NCBI GenBank assembly: GCA_965140405.1
Contig: OZ223208.1
Span: 1,426,001-1,490,000, forward strand
Origin: G963556115 sp963666605
Lineage (GTDB): Bacteria; Planctomycetota; SZUA-567
Length of the DNA stretch: 64,000 bases
Direction of reading: 5' to 3'
The position numbers and the translations under genes were made by a program. Shown here piece by piece: positions 1 through 8,444 of this stretch; the first letter of the stretch is position 1, and each line of letters opens with the position of its first letter. The notes below the pieces were generated by a model. It ran no database searches. It was not told the origin of the DNA and was given only the letters and a program-made list of their open reading frames with translations.

Positions 1-349
1 TGGCATAATTGCTCAAGCACAGATGGGTGATCCTAATGCTTCTATACCAACACCTCAGCCATACTTTACCCGTCCAATGTTTGGTGCGCTTGGAAGTGCA
101 ATAGGTAATAATTCTCTCGCCTTTGTATCTACTGCTAGTATCAATAATATCGATAGTTATGAACTCAAAAAGAAGCTTGCTCCAGTAAAGAACTGCACAA
201 ATATTGGTAAGAAAGATATGCTTCTTAATACTCTTACACCTCATATCGAAATTGATCCACAGGAATATAAAGTCTTTGCAGATGGAATACACCTTGTATG
301 CAAGCCTGCTACTGAACTTCCTCTAACACAAAGGTATAATTTATTTTAA
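1..349 (+). CDS. ureC: Urease alpha subunit, C-terminal part (gene starts before the window)
   Basis: This is the last 115 or so residues of the catalytic urease subunit, which hydrolyses urea to ammonia and carbamate at a dinickel centre. The frame is open from the window edge. It shows the conserved UreC run MGDPNASIPTPQP followed by MFGALG, and it ends in the family-typical PLTQRYNLF. The nickel ligands and carbamylated lysine lie upstream and cannot be seen. The stop codon overlaps the ureF start (TAATG), so translation is probably coupled. No ureE lies between ureC and ureF. The identification is secure despite truncation. Confidence 0.95.
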   Translation, partial: GIIAQAQMGDPNASIPTPQPYFTRPMFGALGSAIGNNSLAFVSTASINNIDSYELKKKLAPVKNCTNIGKKDMLLNTLTPHIEIDPQEYKVFADGIHLVCKPATELPLTQRYNLF

Positions 350-1029
350 TGTCACAAAATAAGATAAATATGATAAGGTTGTATCAACTTGCTGATTCTA
401 CTCTACCTACTGGAGGATTTGTTTTTTCTAGTGGATTGGAGTCTATAGCAAGGCTTGGGTGGCTACGTAATAGTGATGACATGTATAATTACTTGAACGT
501 TCAATTAGAACAGGCTTGTACTGCAGAGATACCCTTTATTAATTCTCTAGTAAATAATATTGAATGCAATGATACCTTGAAAAAAATCATGAATTACTAT
601 GATGCATTTATTCAAATTGAAGAGATTAGGAGTGCAAGTATCAGGCAAGCTCGTAGTTGGTTAGATATTCTTGTAGAGATTGATTCAAGTCTTAAGGATA
701 TTAGTAAGTCATTATTATCTTTTTCGGGAATTTTACACTATACACCTGCATTTACTATTTCGCTTGTTACTTTAAATATTGAATTAAATATGATTAAAGA
801 ATTATATCTATATGTGATTCTCAGAGACCAGATAAGTGCTGCTGTAAGATTAGGTCTTACTGGACCAACAAAAGGCGCTGGAATACTTTCACAACTTTTA
901 CGCAGGACTGAAAAATATATAAATAAATATTCAGATTTAGAATATACTGATGCTTTTCGTGCAGCACCAATGCTCGAAATCGCCCAAGCAAAACACCATG
1001 AACTATATACAAAACTTTTTCAAAATTAA
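349..1029 (+). CDS. ureF: Urease accessory protein UreF
   Basis: UreF (226 aa, normal length) is the all-helical accessory protein that binds the UreD-apo-urease complex and acts with UreG to direct nickel insertion. The N-terminal family signature is present (ADSTLPTGGFVFSSGLES, near residue 15-32), as is the later GLTGPTKGAG segment. The ATG overlaps the ureC stop by one base, so no separate ribosome site is needed. UreG follows 25 bp downstream. Sequence outside the signature is diverged and lysine/isoleucine-rich, in line with the AT-rich genome. Confidence 0.93.
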   Translation: MSQNKINMIRLYQLADSTLPTGGFVFSSGLESIARLGWLRNSDDMYNYLNVQLEQACTAEIPFINSLVNNIECNDTLKKIMNYYDAFIQIEEIRSASIRQARSWLDILVEIDSSLKDISKSLLSFSGILHYTPAFTISLVTLNIELNMIKELYLYVILRDQISAAVRLGLTGPTKGAGILSQLLRRTEKYINKYSDLEYTDAFRAAPMLEIAQAKHHELYTKLFQN

Positions 1030-1054
1030 TAGATAAATATAAAGGACTTTTAAA

Positions 1055-1759
1055 ATGCATATGCATAATCACGATCATGAACATGAAAAAATGGAAAATC
1101 CAGGACAATTCGAGCTTCGAGAATTAGTTCGCAGTGACAGGGATTATACTAAGAGACAATTCACTATTGGTATTGGTGGACCGGTAGGTAGTGGGAAAAC
1201 TGCACTTGTTAAAGCTATATGTGAAAAGCTCCGCACAAAGTTCAAACTTGGAGTAGTAACAAACGATATATTTACAAAAGAAGATGCAGAATTTTTGACA
1301 AAGAACAGTGTCCTTGAGCCTGAGCATATCGTTGCGGTGGAAACAGGAGGCTGTCCACATGCTGCTATCAGAGAAGATATATCAATGAATATTGAAGCAT
1401 TAAATCTTTTGATGGAGCGTTTTAATGGAGATATCGACCTACTGTTTTTAGAAAGTGGTGGTGACAATCTTGCTGCTCACTATAGCAGAGAACTTGCAGA
1501 TTATTCCATATATGTCATTGATGTATCCGGTGGTGATAAAATTCCACGTAAAGGTGGCCCAGGAATTACCCAATCTGATCTCTTAGTAATTAATAAGACC
1601 GATCTTGCTCAATTAATTGGAGCTGATCTTGAGGTAATGGAAAGAGATTCAAAAATGATGCGTGGTGATGGACCAACTCTCTTTTCTCAAGCAAAGAATA
1701 ATATCGGTGTAGATGAAATTATAGATCATATCTTAAAAGCAAAAGAACAGGTGGTATAA
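1055..1759 (+). CDS. ureG: Urease accessory GTPase UreG with His-rich N-terminus
   Basis: UreG is the SIMIBI-class GTPase that delivers nickel during urease maturation. Visible motifs are the P-loop GPVGSGKTAL, the metal-binding CPH in ETGGCPHAAIRED, the LESGGDNLAA segment and the guanine-specificity motif NKTD. The first ten residues alternate histidine (His 2, 4, 6, 8 and 10), an extension resembling the nickel-storing tails of UreE or HypB. Because ureE is not seen next to ureF, this extension may supply the nickel-binding role; that is inference. An AAAGGA ribosome site precedes the ATG. ureD follows after 6 bp. Confidence 0.96.
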   Translation: MHMHNHDHEHEKMENPGQFELRELVRSDRDYTKRQFTIGIGGPVGSGKTALVKAICEKLRTKFKLGVVTNDIFTKEDAEFLTKNSVLEPEHIVAVETGGCPHAAIREDISMNIEALNLLMERFNGDIDLLFLESGGDNLAAHYSRELADYSIYVIDVSGGDKIPRKGGPGITQSDLLVINKTDLAQLIGADLEVMERDSKMMRGDGPTLFSQAKNNIGVDEIIDHILKAKEQVV

Positions 1760-1765
1760 TAATCT

Positions 1766-2590
1766 ATGGAATTACCGATCTCTGAAAATAAATGCTACAT
1801 TAAATCAGAACTTATCCGAGGAAGATCCCGTCTTATACGTATGGTAAGTGTGCCGCCAATCAAATTTATCGCACCAGAATCTCATGCTTCTGGTGCGCTA
1901 TGCTTTATATCTAGCTACGGAGGAGGAATGCTCGGTGGAGATAGTGTTGCAATAAATGTTGAAATTTCTGAAGATTCAGCACTCGTACTACTTCCTCAAG
2001 CAAACTCTAGAGCATATACAAATACCGATGGTAAACTTGCTACTCAGTATATGAAGGTTGATATAAAAAAAGGTGGTAGGTTTATATTTAATGCCGATCC
2101 CCTAGTACTACACGAACAAAGTAGATATGCTCAAGACACCGAGATAAATATTGATGCTGGTGCTGGCGCAATCATAATTGATTGGTTCTCTATAGGAAGA
2201 AGTGAAAATGGTGAAAAGTTTTTATTCTCCGAATATTCTTCGTCTCTAAAAATATCTGATACTGCATCTACATTTTTAATTGATAAACAATTTTTTTCGC
2301 CGCAAACTAATAGGTATAATATTGCAGGAGCATTCTCTTCATATTCCCAAATGCTAAATATTTTCTTTGTTGGTGAGTCAATATCATCAGCAAAGAAATT
2401 TATGAATAACGACAGTATTTCATCTAACAGTAATGATTATATTTATAGCTTTACCAATCACGAAAGATATACTATACTCAAAATACTAGGCTATAGCAGA
2501 CAAAGGTTACAAAGCTTACTGAATAAGCTTTTTTTCATTATTAGTCAGGATAACCTGATCGGCTTTAATGCACTTGAAAGAAAAATGTAA
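1766..2590 (+). CDS. ureD: Urease accessory protein UreD (UreH)
   Basis: UreD (274 aa) is the scaffold that binds apo-urease and recruits UreF and UreG. Family features seen are the early GRSRLIRM segment, SYGGGMLGGDSVAINVEI, the QANSRAYT stretch and ADPLVLHEQSRYAQ. It starts 6 bp after ureG with AGGTGGT upstream, so it belongs to the same operon. In many operons ureD is first; here it is last of the accessory set. The C-terminal third is poorly conserved, as is usual for the family. Confidence 0.9.
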   Translation: MELPISENKCYIKSELIRGRSRLIRMVSVPPIKFIAPESHASGALCFISSYGGGMLGGDSVAINVEISEDSALVLLPQANSRAYTNTDGKLATQYMKVDIKKGGRFIFNADPLVLHEQSRYAQDTEINIDAGAGAIIIDWFSIGRSENGEKFLFSEYSSSLKISDTASTFLIDKQFFSPQTNRYNIAGAFSSYSQMLNIFFVGESISSAKKFMNNDSISSNSNDYIYSFTNHERYTILKILGYSRQRLQSLLNKLFFIISQDNLIGFNALERKM

Positions 2591-2613
2591 TTTAATTTGG
2601 AGAATAATTAACG

Positions 2614-4143
2614 ATGATTGTGAAAGACGGAATACAATTTATAAGATTTTACTTTCGCAATATTACTGTTAGGCGTCAATTTTTTTTTGCTGGTGCTTTA
2701 TCCACTGGCCTGCTACTAAGTCTTTGTATCTACGGTATAGTCCAGCTTGACGCTACAAATAGACAAACTTCAAAATTGACTAATGTTGATATTCCTGCGC
2801 TTCAAACAACAAACACTCTTTATATTGAATTTTTGAAATTATCCAAAAACTCAGATTTAATAACAAAAAAATCTGATTCACCATATTTTAATAATATTAT
2901 TGCTAATATAGATAAGGAATTTAATACACTCCTCAATTATGATCTTACTGTTTCTGAATTTGAAAAATTACAAACTCTTCAAAAGTTATGGATTCGCTAC
3001 CAAAATTCTAAAAACTTTTCTAATCAAGATATTATAGACTTAGAATCATCTATCATCGCTTTACAAGAAGTCATCACAGAAGAAGCTCGCCTACGCTCTA
3101 TTAGAGTAGGTGAATTATTTTCGGTTAGTAGACAACGAATTTTTTTACTATTAATAATTGGAGTTATTTTAATAACTAGTTTTTACTACCAATTAACTAA
3201 GAAATTTTTAGCCCCATTAAATAAGGGTCTTGGCTTAGTAAGAGCAATGCAACGAGGTGATCTTACAACTAGAATTAATATTTCTGATAATAATGAAATT
3301 GGTGCATTATGCCAAGCATTAAATAGAGCTTGCGTTGCCCTAGCAGAAAAATCTAAACTTGAAGCAAAGCAAAATGAAAAAATTTATCAAGCCAATAAGC
3401 TTATTTCACTTGGTACTCTTGTTGCCGGTGTCGCTCATGAAATTAATAACCCAAATAGTAATATCACTTTCAATACACCACTACTATCATCACTGCTTTC
3501 TGATTTATTTTTATCCTTAGATAAACTCAATATAAATCAACATGAAATTATCGTCTCTGATATTGAATATAATCAATTACAAGATGACATACTTGGAATG
3601 GTTGATACCATCGAAAAATCTGCATATCGAATTAAATATATTATTGAAGGATTAAGAGAATACTCCAGACCAGTTATTGAGCCGCACTCTTTTGTTAGAA
3701 TTGATATTAGTCAACTTATAAAAACGACCTTTGAACTTATTGGTAAGCAACTTGAAAAGAGTATTAATAATATTGATTTAATACTTCCTAATGATAAAAT
3801 ATTTATTCAAGGTAATTTTGTGAGACTGGAGCAAGTCTTAGTCAATATTATTAATAATGCAAAAGAAGCTATGAATGATATTACTAATTCACAACTTAAA
3901 GTTATAGTTGTTGATAGTATTGAAAATGTGAGTATTGAAGTTCATGATAATGGTGTTGGAATTGATAATAGTATTTTGGATCAAATTACTGATCCATTCT
4001 TTACCACTAAAAGATCTATCAATGGGACAGGGCTTGGGCTTTCAGTTGTAGAATCGATTCTTAGTGAACATAATGCTCAAATGCAATTTGATTCCACTGT
4101 CAATCATGGAACGACTGTTATCATGACATTTATTAAGGACTAA
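2614..4143 (+). CDS. Membrane sensor histidine kinase (HAMP, HisKA, HATPase)
   Basis: This 509-residue two-component kinase is membrane-bound. Two transmembrane segments (about 23-45 and 175-194) flank a helical periplasmic sensor of about 130 residues, followed by a HAMP linker (about 195-247). The phosphoacceptor is His275 in VAHEINNP. The catalytic domain has an N-box (NIINNAKEAM), G1 (DNGVGID), F-box (DPFFTTK) and G2 (GTGLGLSV), so it should be an active kinase of the NtrB-like class. It begins 23 bp after ureD with a good TTGGAGAA site and sits 13 bp before the response regulator, so it is likely co-transcribed with the urease genes. The ligand is unknown. Confidence 0.9.
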   Translation: MIVKDGIQFIRFYFRNITVRRQFFFAGALSTGLLLSLCIYGIVQLDATNRQTSKLTNVDIPALQTTNTLYIEFLKLSKNSDLITKKSDSPYFNNIIANIDKEFNTLLNYDLTVSEFEKLQTLQKLWIRYQNSKNFSNQDIIDLESSIIALQEVITEEARLRSIRVGELFSVSRQRIFLLLIIGVILITSFYYQLTKKFLAPLNKGLGLVRAMQRGDLTTRINISDNNEIGALCQALNRACVALAEKSKLEAKQNEKIYQANKLISLGTLVAGVAHEINNPNSNITFNTPLLSSLLSDLFLSLDKLNINQHEIIVSDIEYNQLQDDILGMVDTIEKSAYRIKYIIEGLREYSRPVIEPHSFVRIDISQLIKTTFELIGKQLEKSINNIDLILPNDKIFIQGNFVRLEQVLVNIINNAKEAMNDITNSQLKVIVVDSIENVSIEVHDNGVGIDNSILDQITDPFFTTKRSINGTGLGLSVVESILSEHNAQMQFDSTVNHGTTVIMTFIKD

Positions 4144-4156
4144 CCTAGGGTATACT

Positions 4157-5527
4157 ATGCTTAAGAATTTGAGTAAAGAAGCAATTCTATTTGTTGATGA
4201 CGATAAATTATGGCTTGAAAATACAATTCGTGGCCTAAAAATTCTTGGTCTAAAAGGTGTAGAAGGATGCTCAAACCCTCTAGATGTATTGGATTTATTA
4301 AAACTAAAGAACTATACTCTTGTCGCTATTGATCTTTGGATGCCTCAAAAGCCTGGTGAGGTATTGCTGAGTGAAATCAAACAGCATTATCCTAATTTAC
4401 CTGTTATAGTCATTACTGCAGACAATCAGATCGATAAAGCAGTAAATTGTATGCGCAATGGAGCAACAAATTATTTGAACAAACCTATCGAACCAAATCA
4501 AGTAATTGCACATATTAGACAGATTATTGAAAATCGTAGATTAGAAGAAGAAAATATAAGTTTGAGTGATCAGATTAATCAAGGAAATCTTGAATCTCCG
4601 ATTAATTATTATGCTACTTTATCTCAAACCGTAGTAATGCAAAAGATTTTTGATCATATCGATACTTTTTCTCAATCAATTCTTCCTATTCTCATAATTG
4701 GTGAAGTCGGCACCGGAAAGCAACAACTTGCTACCTCTATTCATAAAGCTCACAAAAGAAGTGGTAAATTTATTGTTATTGATATTGCAACACTCGATGA
4801 CCCGGCTACATTCTTTAATTCCAATTCTATTGATTCTTTCAAATATATTACTCATGAACAAATAGGTATTACTGTTTATATTAAGAATATAGATCTACTT
4901 GATTTTCACTCCCAAGAATCTCTATTAGTTTTACTTCAAGAAATACAAGATCAATATCATAACACAGTTATTAGTATAAATGAATTTCCTCGAATTATAT
5001 TTTCTTCTACTAAAAATATATTAGATGATATTGATTTAAACCCTGATCTTAATTTCATTTTAAAATTACAAAAGATTTTTCTACCCCCACTTCGTGAACG
5101 AAAAATTGATATTTCATTACTCGCAACATACTTTATTGATCAATTTGTAAATAATCATAATATCAATACACCACATGTTCCTAAAGAATTACTGCCACTA
5201 TTAGAACAATATACATTTCCAGAGAACATAAAAGAGCTCAAAGAAATGTTTGATGATGCATTATCTAAATGTAATAGAGGTAAATTATCACTCGAAAGTT
5301 TTAAGGATCATATGGAAAAGCAAAGAAGTTCTGATATTTTTAGTCCTTCAAATAATATTTTTTCTAACTGTGAAGTTTTACCGACTTTGAAAGATTCTCA
5401 GTATTATTTAATTTTAGAAGCCCTAAAACGAACTGATGGAAACCAAGCTCATGCAGCTCACCTGCTTGGAATTACTCGGCAAGGGCTTAACAAAAAAATT
5501 CAAGCTCTCAATATTACACCAGAATAG
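4157..5527 (+). CDS. NtrC-family response regulator with degenerate AAA+ domain
   Basis: The order is receiver, AAA+, Fis-type helix-turn-helix (456 aa). The receiver looks active: acidic pocket DDD at 14-16, Asp59, Thr88 and Lys110. The AAA+ domain keeps a recognisable P-loop (GEVGTGKQ, 183-190) and the PPLRER segment. However, the whole GAFTGA loop region is missing, and the Walker B position reads VYIKNIDLL (241-249) where DE is expected. It therefore probably cannot remodel sigma-54 polymerase and may act as a phosphorylation-controlled DNA-binding regulator. The C-terminal DNA-binding helices (about 418-456) resemble the NtrC Fis domain. The kinase lies directly upstream. Target genes are unknown; the linked urease operon is the obvious candidate. 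Confidence 0.88.
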   Translation: MLKNLSKEAILFVDDDKLWLENTIRGLKILGLKGVEGCSNPLDVLDLLKLKNYTLVAIDLWMPQKPGEVLLSEIKQHYPNLPVIVITADNQIDKAVNCMRNGATNYLNKPIEPNQVIAHIRQIIENRRLEEENISLSDQINQGNLESPINYYATLSQTVVMQKIFDHIDTFSQSILPILIIGEVGTGKQQLATSIHKAHKRSGKFIVIDIATLDDPATFFNSNSIDSFKYITHEQIGITVYIKNIDLLDFHSQESLLVLLQEIQDQYHNTVISINEFPRIIFSSTKNILDDIDLNPDLNFILKLQKIFLPPLRERKIDISLLATYFIDQFVNNHNINTPHVPKELLPLLEQYTFPENIKELKEMFDDALSKCNRGKLSLESFKDHMEKQRSSDIFSPSNNIFSNCEVLPTLKDSQYYLILEALKRTDGNQAHAAHLLGITRQGLNKKIQALNITPE

Positions 5528-5813
5528 TTAGTTGTTCATTATCATTACTATCTTTAAATGCAAAAAAGTGTTTATTGATTAAAATTCAAATTTAGGCAGT
5601 TAAGATCAAATTCTAGTTTTACATATTTATTGAAAATAAAACCAGTTGTAAATCGTCTAAACTAAATCTTTCTGACATATCAATAACTATAAATTCAATA
5701 TTTGTATTATCAACTTGTATATATATATTACGCTTATTGTCGTAATTTATGCCATACACTCTCTTAAATATTTAATCCTGTCCATCAAATTTTATATTCA
5801 ATCGACTTTTAAT
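5528..5813. other. AT-rich intergenic stretch, nothing recognised
   Basis: This sequence lies between the response regulator stop and the shared hairpin terminator before the convergent SprA-like gene. I see no open frame with a ribosome site, no tRNA-like structure and no clear repeat. It may be a long 3' untranslated region. Confidence 0.4.
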
Positions 5814-5860
5814 ATAAAAAAAGCTTACTACAGTTTTTAACTATAGTAAGCTTTTTTTAG
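5814..5860. terminator. Bidirectional hairpin terminator
   Basis: Perfect arms AAGCTTACTA (5821-5830) and TAGTAAGCTT (5844-5853) are extended by an inner AGTT/AACT pairing. The stem is flanked by an A-run on the left and a T-run on the right, so it can stop transcripts from both sides. It lies between the + strand response regulator and the - strand SprA-like gene. Confidence 0.85.
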
Positions 5861-5899
5861 TTAAGCTTGAAATATATTGATTACATTCTTAAATCAACT

Positions 5900-6943
5900 T
5901 TATGCTGGTATACCGTATGCGACTCGTGCAGCGTATTGTTGAATTGATAGTCTTGAAATAGGAGCAACATTATTGGAATTTGTTGCTTTACCATTCTCTT
6001 GTCCTTGAGGAATAGGTACTTCGGCCATTCCTGATTCTTCTATTTTATTATTACTCTCACCACTAGTTGCTTCCTCTACACTCTTCTCTTGCATTGCTTC
6101 GACTGTTTGAGGTTTTGTATTATCATCTGTACTATTAATTTCATTAGTATCTTCTACTTCTTTTGAAGCTTGAGTTTCTTGCTCTTCATCTTCAGGAATT
6201 TCTTCTGTCATTGCTTCTTGTTGAGCTTTTACTATCTGTTGCGTTGCTGATGCGGCTACAGATCTATCCTGACTAGATGGACTAGCTGGAGCTAATGCTG
6301 CAGCTTTTACCTGCTGCATCTTTTTTATTGTTGCTTCTGGAGTTGAAGCAGGAGATGTATCTATCGATACTTCTCCACCTACTGCATACCTCTTACCATC
6401 AGGACCTTCTTGGTACTCAAAACTCGCTCCACCTTGTGCAAGACTACCTGCCACTGATAAATGAGCTTGTTCGTGAGTACGAACTTCTGTATCTCTACTC
6501 TTTAGTTTTGCTACTTCTGCTTGTTGCTCTTCAGTTAATTCTTTTTCACTAGAGTTACCTTTTACCTCTTTTGCTCCCTCTTCTCCTGATTCTTCAGTTT
6601 CTGAAGTCTCATCTACTCCAGCTTTACCCATTATATCAAGTTCTTCTTCTGGAGATACTCCTTCCGAAGTTGGGGATAATTTATTTTGTAAACCCTTATT
6701 TCGTAGTTCATTAGCTTCCATGCCATATGACTTACCAGTTTGAATGGAATTTTCACCAAGAAGTTCAAATTTGTCTACTGGTTGTGAATTTGTAAAACTG
6801 TTTGAACCAGCTACTGCAGATTCACTATTTGGTGATCTTCTGCCAATACGCTGGATTTGCTGTACAGGAGCGGCATCCGATGCGGATGCTATGATTTTTG
6901 TATTTGGGGTCAGAGCTGAAAAGCTACTAACTGCAGAAATCAT
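5900..6943 (-). CDS. SprA-related putative metalloprotease (CJM1_0395-like family)
   Basis: This 347-residue protein has long acidic, low-complexity ends around one conserved core. The core holds an HEXXH zinc-protease-like motif, HEQAH at 157-161, followed by a glycine-rich segment ending in GGEVSIDTSPA and a helical tail. This arrangement matches the SprA-related family, described from Shewanella and Campylobacter, whose substrates are unknown. Catalytic activity has not been established to my knowledge, so protease is a motif-based inference. The start has a strong GGGAGAGG site on the minus strand. No signal peptide is visible. It is transcribed alone, divergent from thyX. Confidence 0.75.
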   Translation of the reverse strand: MISAVSSFSALTPNTKIIASASDAAPVQQIQRIGRRSPNSESAVAGSNSFTNSQPVDKFELLGENSIQTGKSYGMEANELRNKGLQNKLSPTSEGVSPEEELDIMGKAGVDETSETEESGEEGAKEVKGNSSEKELTEEQQAEVAKLKSRDTEVRTHEQAHLSVAGSLAQGGASFEYQEGPDGKRYAVGGEVSIDTSPASTPEATIKKMQQVKAAALAPASPSSQDRSVAASATQQIVKAQQEAMTEEIPEDEEQETQASKEVEDTNEINSTDDNTKPQTVEAMQEKSVEEATSGESNNKIEESGMAEVPIPQGQENGKATNSNNVAPISRLSIQQYAARVAYGIPA

Positions 6944-7296
6944 TATATACCTCTCCCGTCCATGGGTTATTTATAGTTTATTAATTACTAATTATCGAAC
7001 TATCATTATTACTTTATACGATTACACCTACATATTAGTTGCAATAATTTTAAGAGTTTCCATATTTATTAACGGCTGTATTACTATTATCTTTAGTAAT
7101 ATTATTATTTTTTTATATTATATATTATTAGCCTATAAAACTAAATATAGTTTGATTTATATTTAATAACGCTTACTATCAGAGTACTTTACAATATATT
7201 ATATAAATATACATTTACTACTTTCTATTTGTACTACCCCTATACTCATATTATTTCATTATTAAATTTTGAATACTCAACGTTTTATTCTTTGAT
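6944..7296. other. Long AT-rich divergent intergenic region
   Basis: About 350 bp of very AT-rich DNA separate the divergent SprA-like and thyX genes. It must hold the SprA-like gene promoter, but I could not single one out among many TATA-like words. Frames read through it lack ribosome sites and are antisense extensions. No structured RNA was recognised. Confidence 0.4.
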
Positions 7297-7324
7297 TTGA
7301 TTTATTTGTATATTTTACTATAAT
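7297..7324 (+). promoter_or_regulatory. Sigma-70-like promoter for thyX
   Basis: A -35 box TTGATT (7297-7302) lies 16 bp before a consensus -10 box TATAAT (7319-7324), with the thyX start about 49 bp further on. Spacing and position are suitable. Confidence 0.55.
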
Positions 7325-7372
7325 ACATAACTATATTATCAATCTAAACCGAAAATTGATTAAGGGGTATTT

Positions 7373-7981
7373 ATGAAAATTGTAGAACCAACTGTAAACC
7401 TTGAATGGATAACTCCAGATGCTTTAAAGGTATTAGAAGGTGCTGGTCGTATTTGTTATAAATCTGAGAGCAACATTACTGATTCTTCGGCACCTAGTTT
7501 TGTCCAAAAAATCATTGAAAGAGGACATGAAGCTGTAATTGAGCACGCTTCTGCTTCATTCAAAATTATTACTGATAGAGGCATAACTCATGAAATAGTA
7601 CGTCATCGTATTGCAAGTTTTTGCCAAGAATCTACAAGATATTGTAATTATTCTAATGAAAAATTTGATAATGAGATAGCTGTTATAGAACCTCCAAAGA
7701 TGAATGAAGCATCAAGAAATGCATGGATCCGTGCATGTGAAACTGCCGAAAAAGAGTACTTTATAATGCTTGAGTCTGGTGCAACTCCACAAATTGCTAG
7801 ATCGATCCTACCTACTTGTTTAAAATCAGAAATAATTATGACATGTAATTTCCGAGAATGGAGACACTTTCTAAAACTTCGCCTTGCAAAAGGTGCTCAT
7901 CCTCAAATCATACAAATTGCTCAAATGATAAAGGAAATACTAATTTCTAAGTATCCTGAAGTATTTAGTGATCTAGGATAA
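7373..7981 (+). CDS. thyX: FAD-dependent thymidylate synthase ThyX
   Basis: ThyX makes dTMP from dUMP with methylenetetrahydrofolate, NADPH and FAD, independently of ThyA. The family signature RHRxxSxxxxSxRY is present as RHRIASFCQESTRY. Downstream are the conserved ARSILPTCLKSEI and EWRHFLKLR segments that bind nucleotide and flavin. At 202 residues it is compact but complete. An AAGGGG ribosome site precedes the ATG. The cupin gene follows 12 bp later and probably shares the transcript. Confidence 0.95.
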   Translation: MKIVEPTVNLEWITPDALKVLEGAGRICYKSESNITDSSAPSFVQKIIERGHEAVIEHASASFKIITDRGITHEIVRHRIASFCQESTRYCNYSNEKFDNEIAVIEPPKMNEASRNAWIRACETAEKEYFIMLESGATPQIARSILPTCLKSEIIMTCNFREWRHFLKLRLAKGAHPQIIQIAQMIKEILISKYPEVFSDLG

Positions 7982-7993
7982 CCAATCTATATT

Positions 7994-8308
7994 ATGAAAA
8001 ATATATTTGATATTTCTGAGTTTTTATCGTCAAAAAATGAAGTCATAAATGAAATAATTGACAACAGCTCTGTTAGAATTGAGCAAATTATCTCTACAGG
8101 ACAGTCTTCTGATATAGATTTTTGGTATAATCAAGATGAATCAGAGTGGGTAATAGTATTACAGGGATCTGGAATAATTGAATATAGCAACCACTCAACA
8201 ATCACTTTAAATGTTGGTGACTCTCTACTCATTCCAGCTCACACCATCCATCGAATTCAAAAGACAGCAAACCCTACAATATGGCTTGCTGTCTTTTTCA
8301 AATCATAA
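7994..8308 (+). CDS. Small cupin-fold protein
   Basis: This single-domain cupin (104 aa) of unknown substrate shows a WVIVLQGSGIIEY beta-strand/turn and a second motif GDSLLIPAHTIHRIQ, which match the two cupin motifs; His residues near 86-89 could bind metal. It resembles small cupins often annotated as phosphoribosylaminoimidazole-carboxylase-like or YhhW-like, but no specific function can be assigned. It is probably co-transcribed with thyX. Its last codons form one arm of a terminator hairpin. Confidence 0.75.
   Translation: MKNIFDISEFLSSKNEVINEIIDNSSVRIEQIISTGQSSDIDFWYNQDESEWVIVLQGSGIIEYSNHSTITLNVGDSLLIPAHTIHRIQKTANPTIWLAVFFKS
8260..8297 (+). terminator. Hairpin terminator overlapping the cupin 3' end
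   Basis: AAGACAGCAA (8261-8270) pairs perfectly with TTGCTGTCTT (8286-8295) across a 15-nt loop, followed by T residues. It lies inside the cupin coding region, ending about 10 bases before the stop codon. Confidence 0.6.
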
Positions 8309-8444
8309 TTTAAGTTATATTTTAAATATTATCTATAACCATTAAACTATAACCAAAACCAAAGTTTTCGTATTTGTTATATTTTCAGCATAATATGTTA
8401 AAGTTTTTAATTCAAAATATAATATATACTAAGGCTTTAAATAA

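Noticed and set aside
6744..7166. 140-codon + strand frame crossing the SprA-like gene start
   Set aside because: It overlaps the opposite-strand gene and AT-rich intergenic DNA; its protein is low-complexity and lacks a ribosome site.
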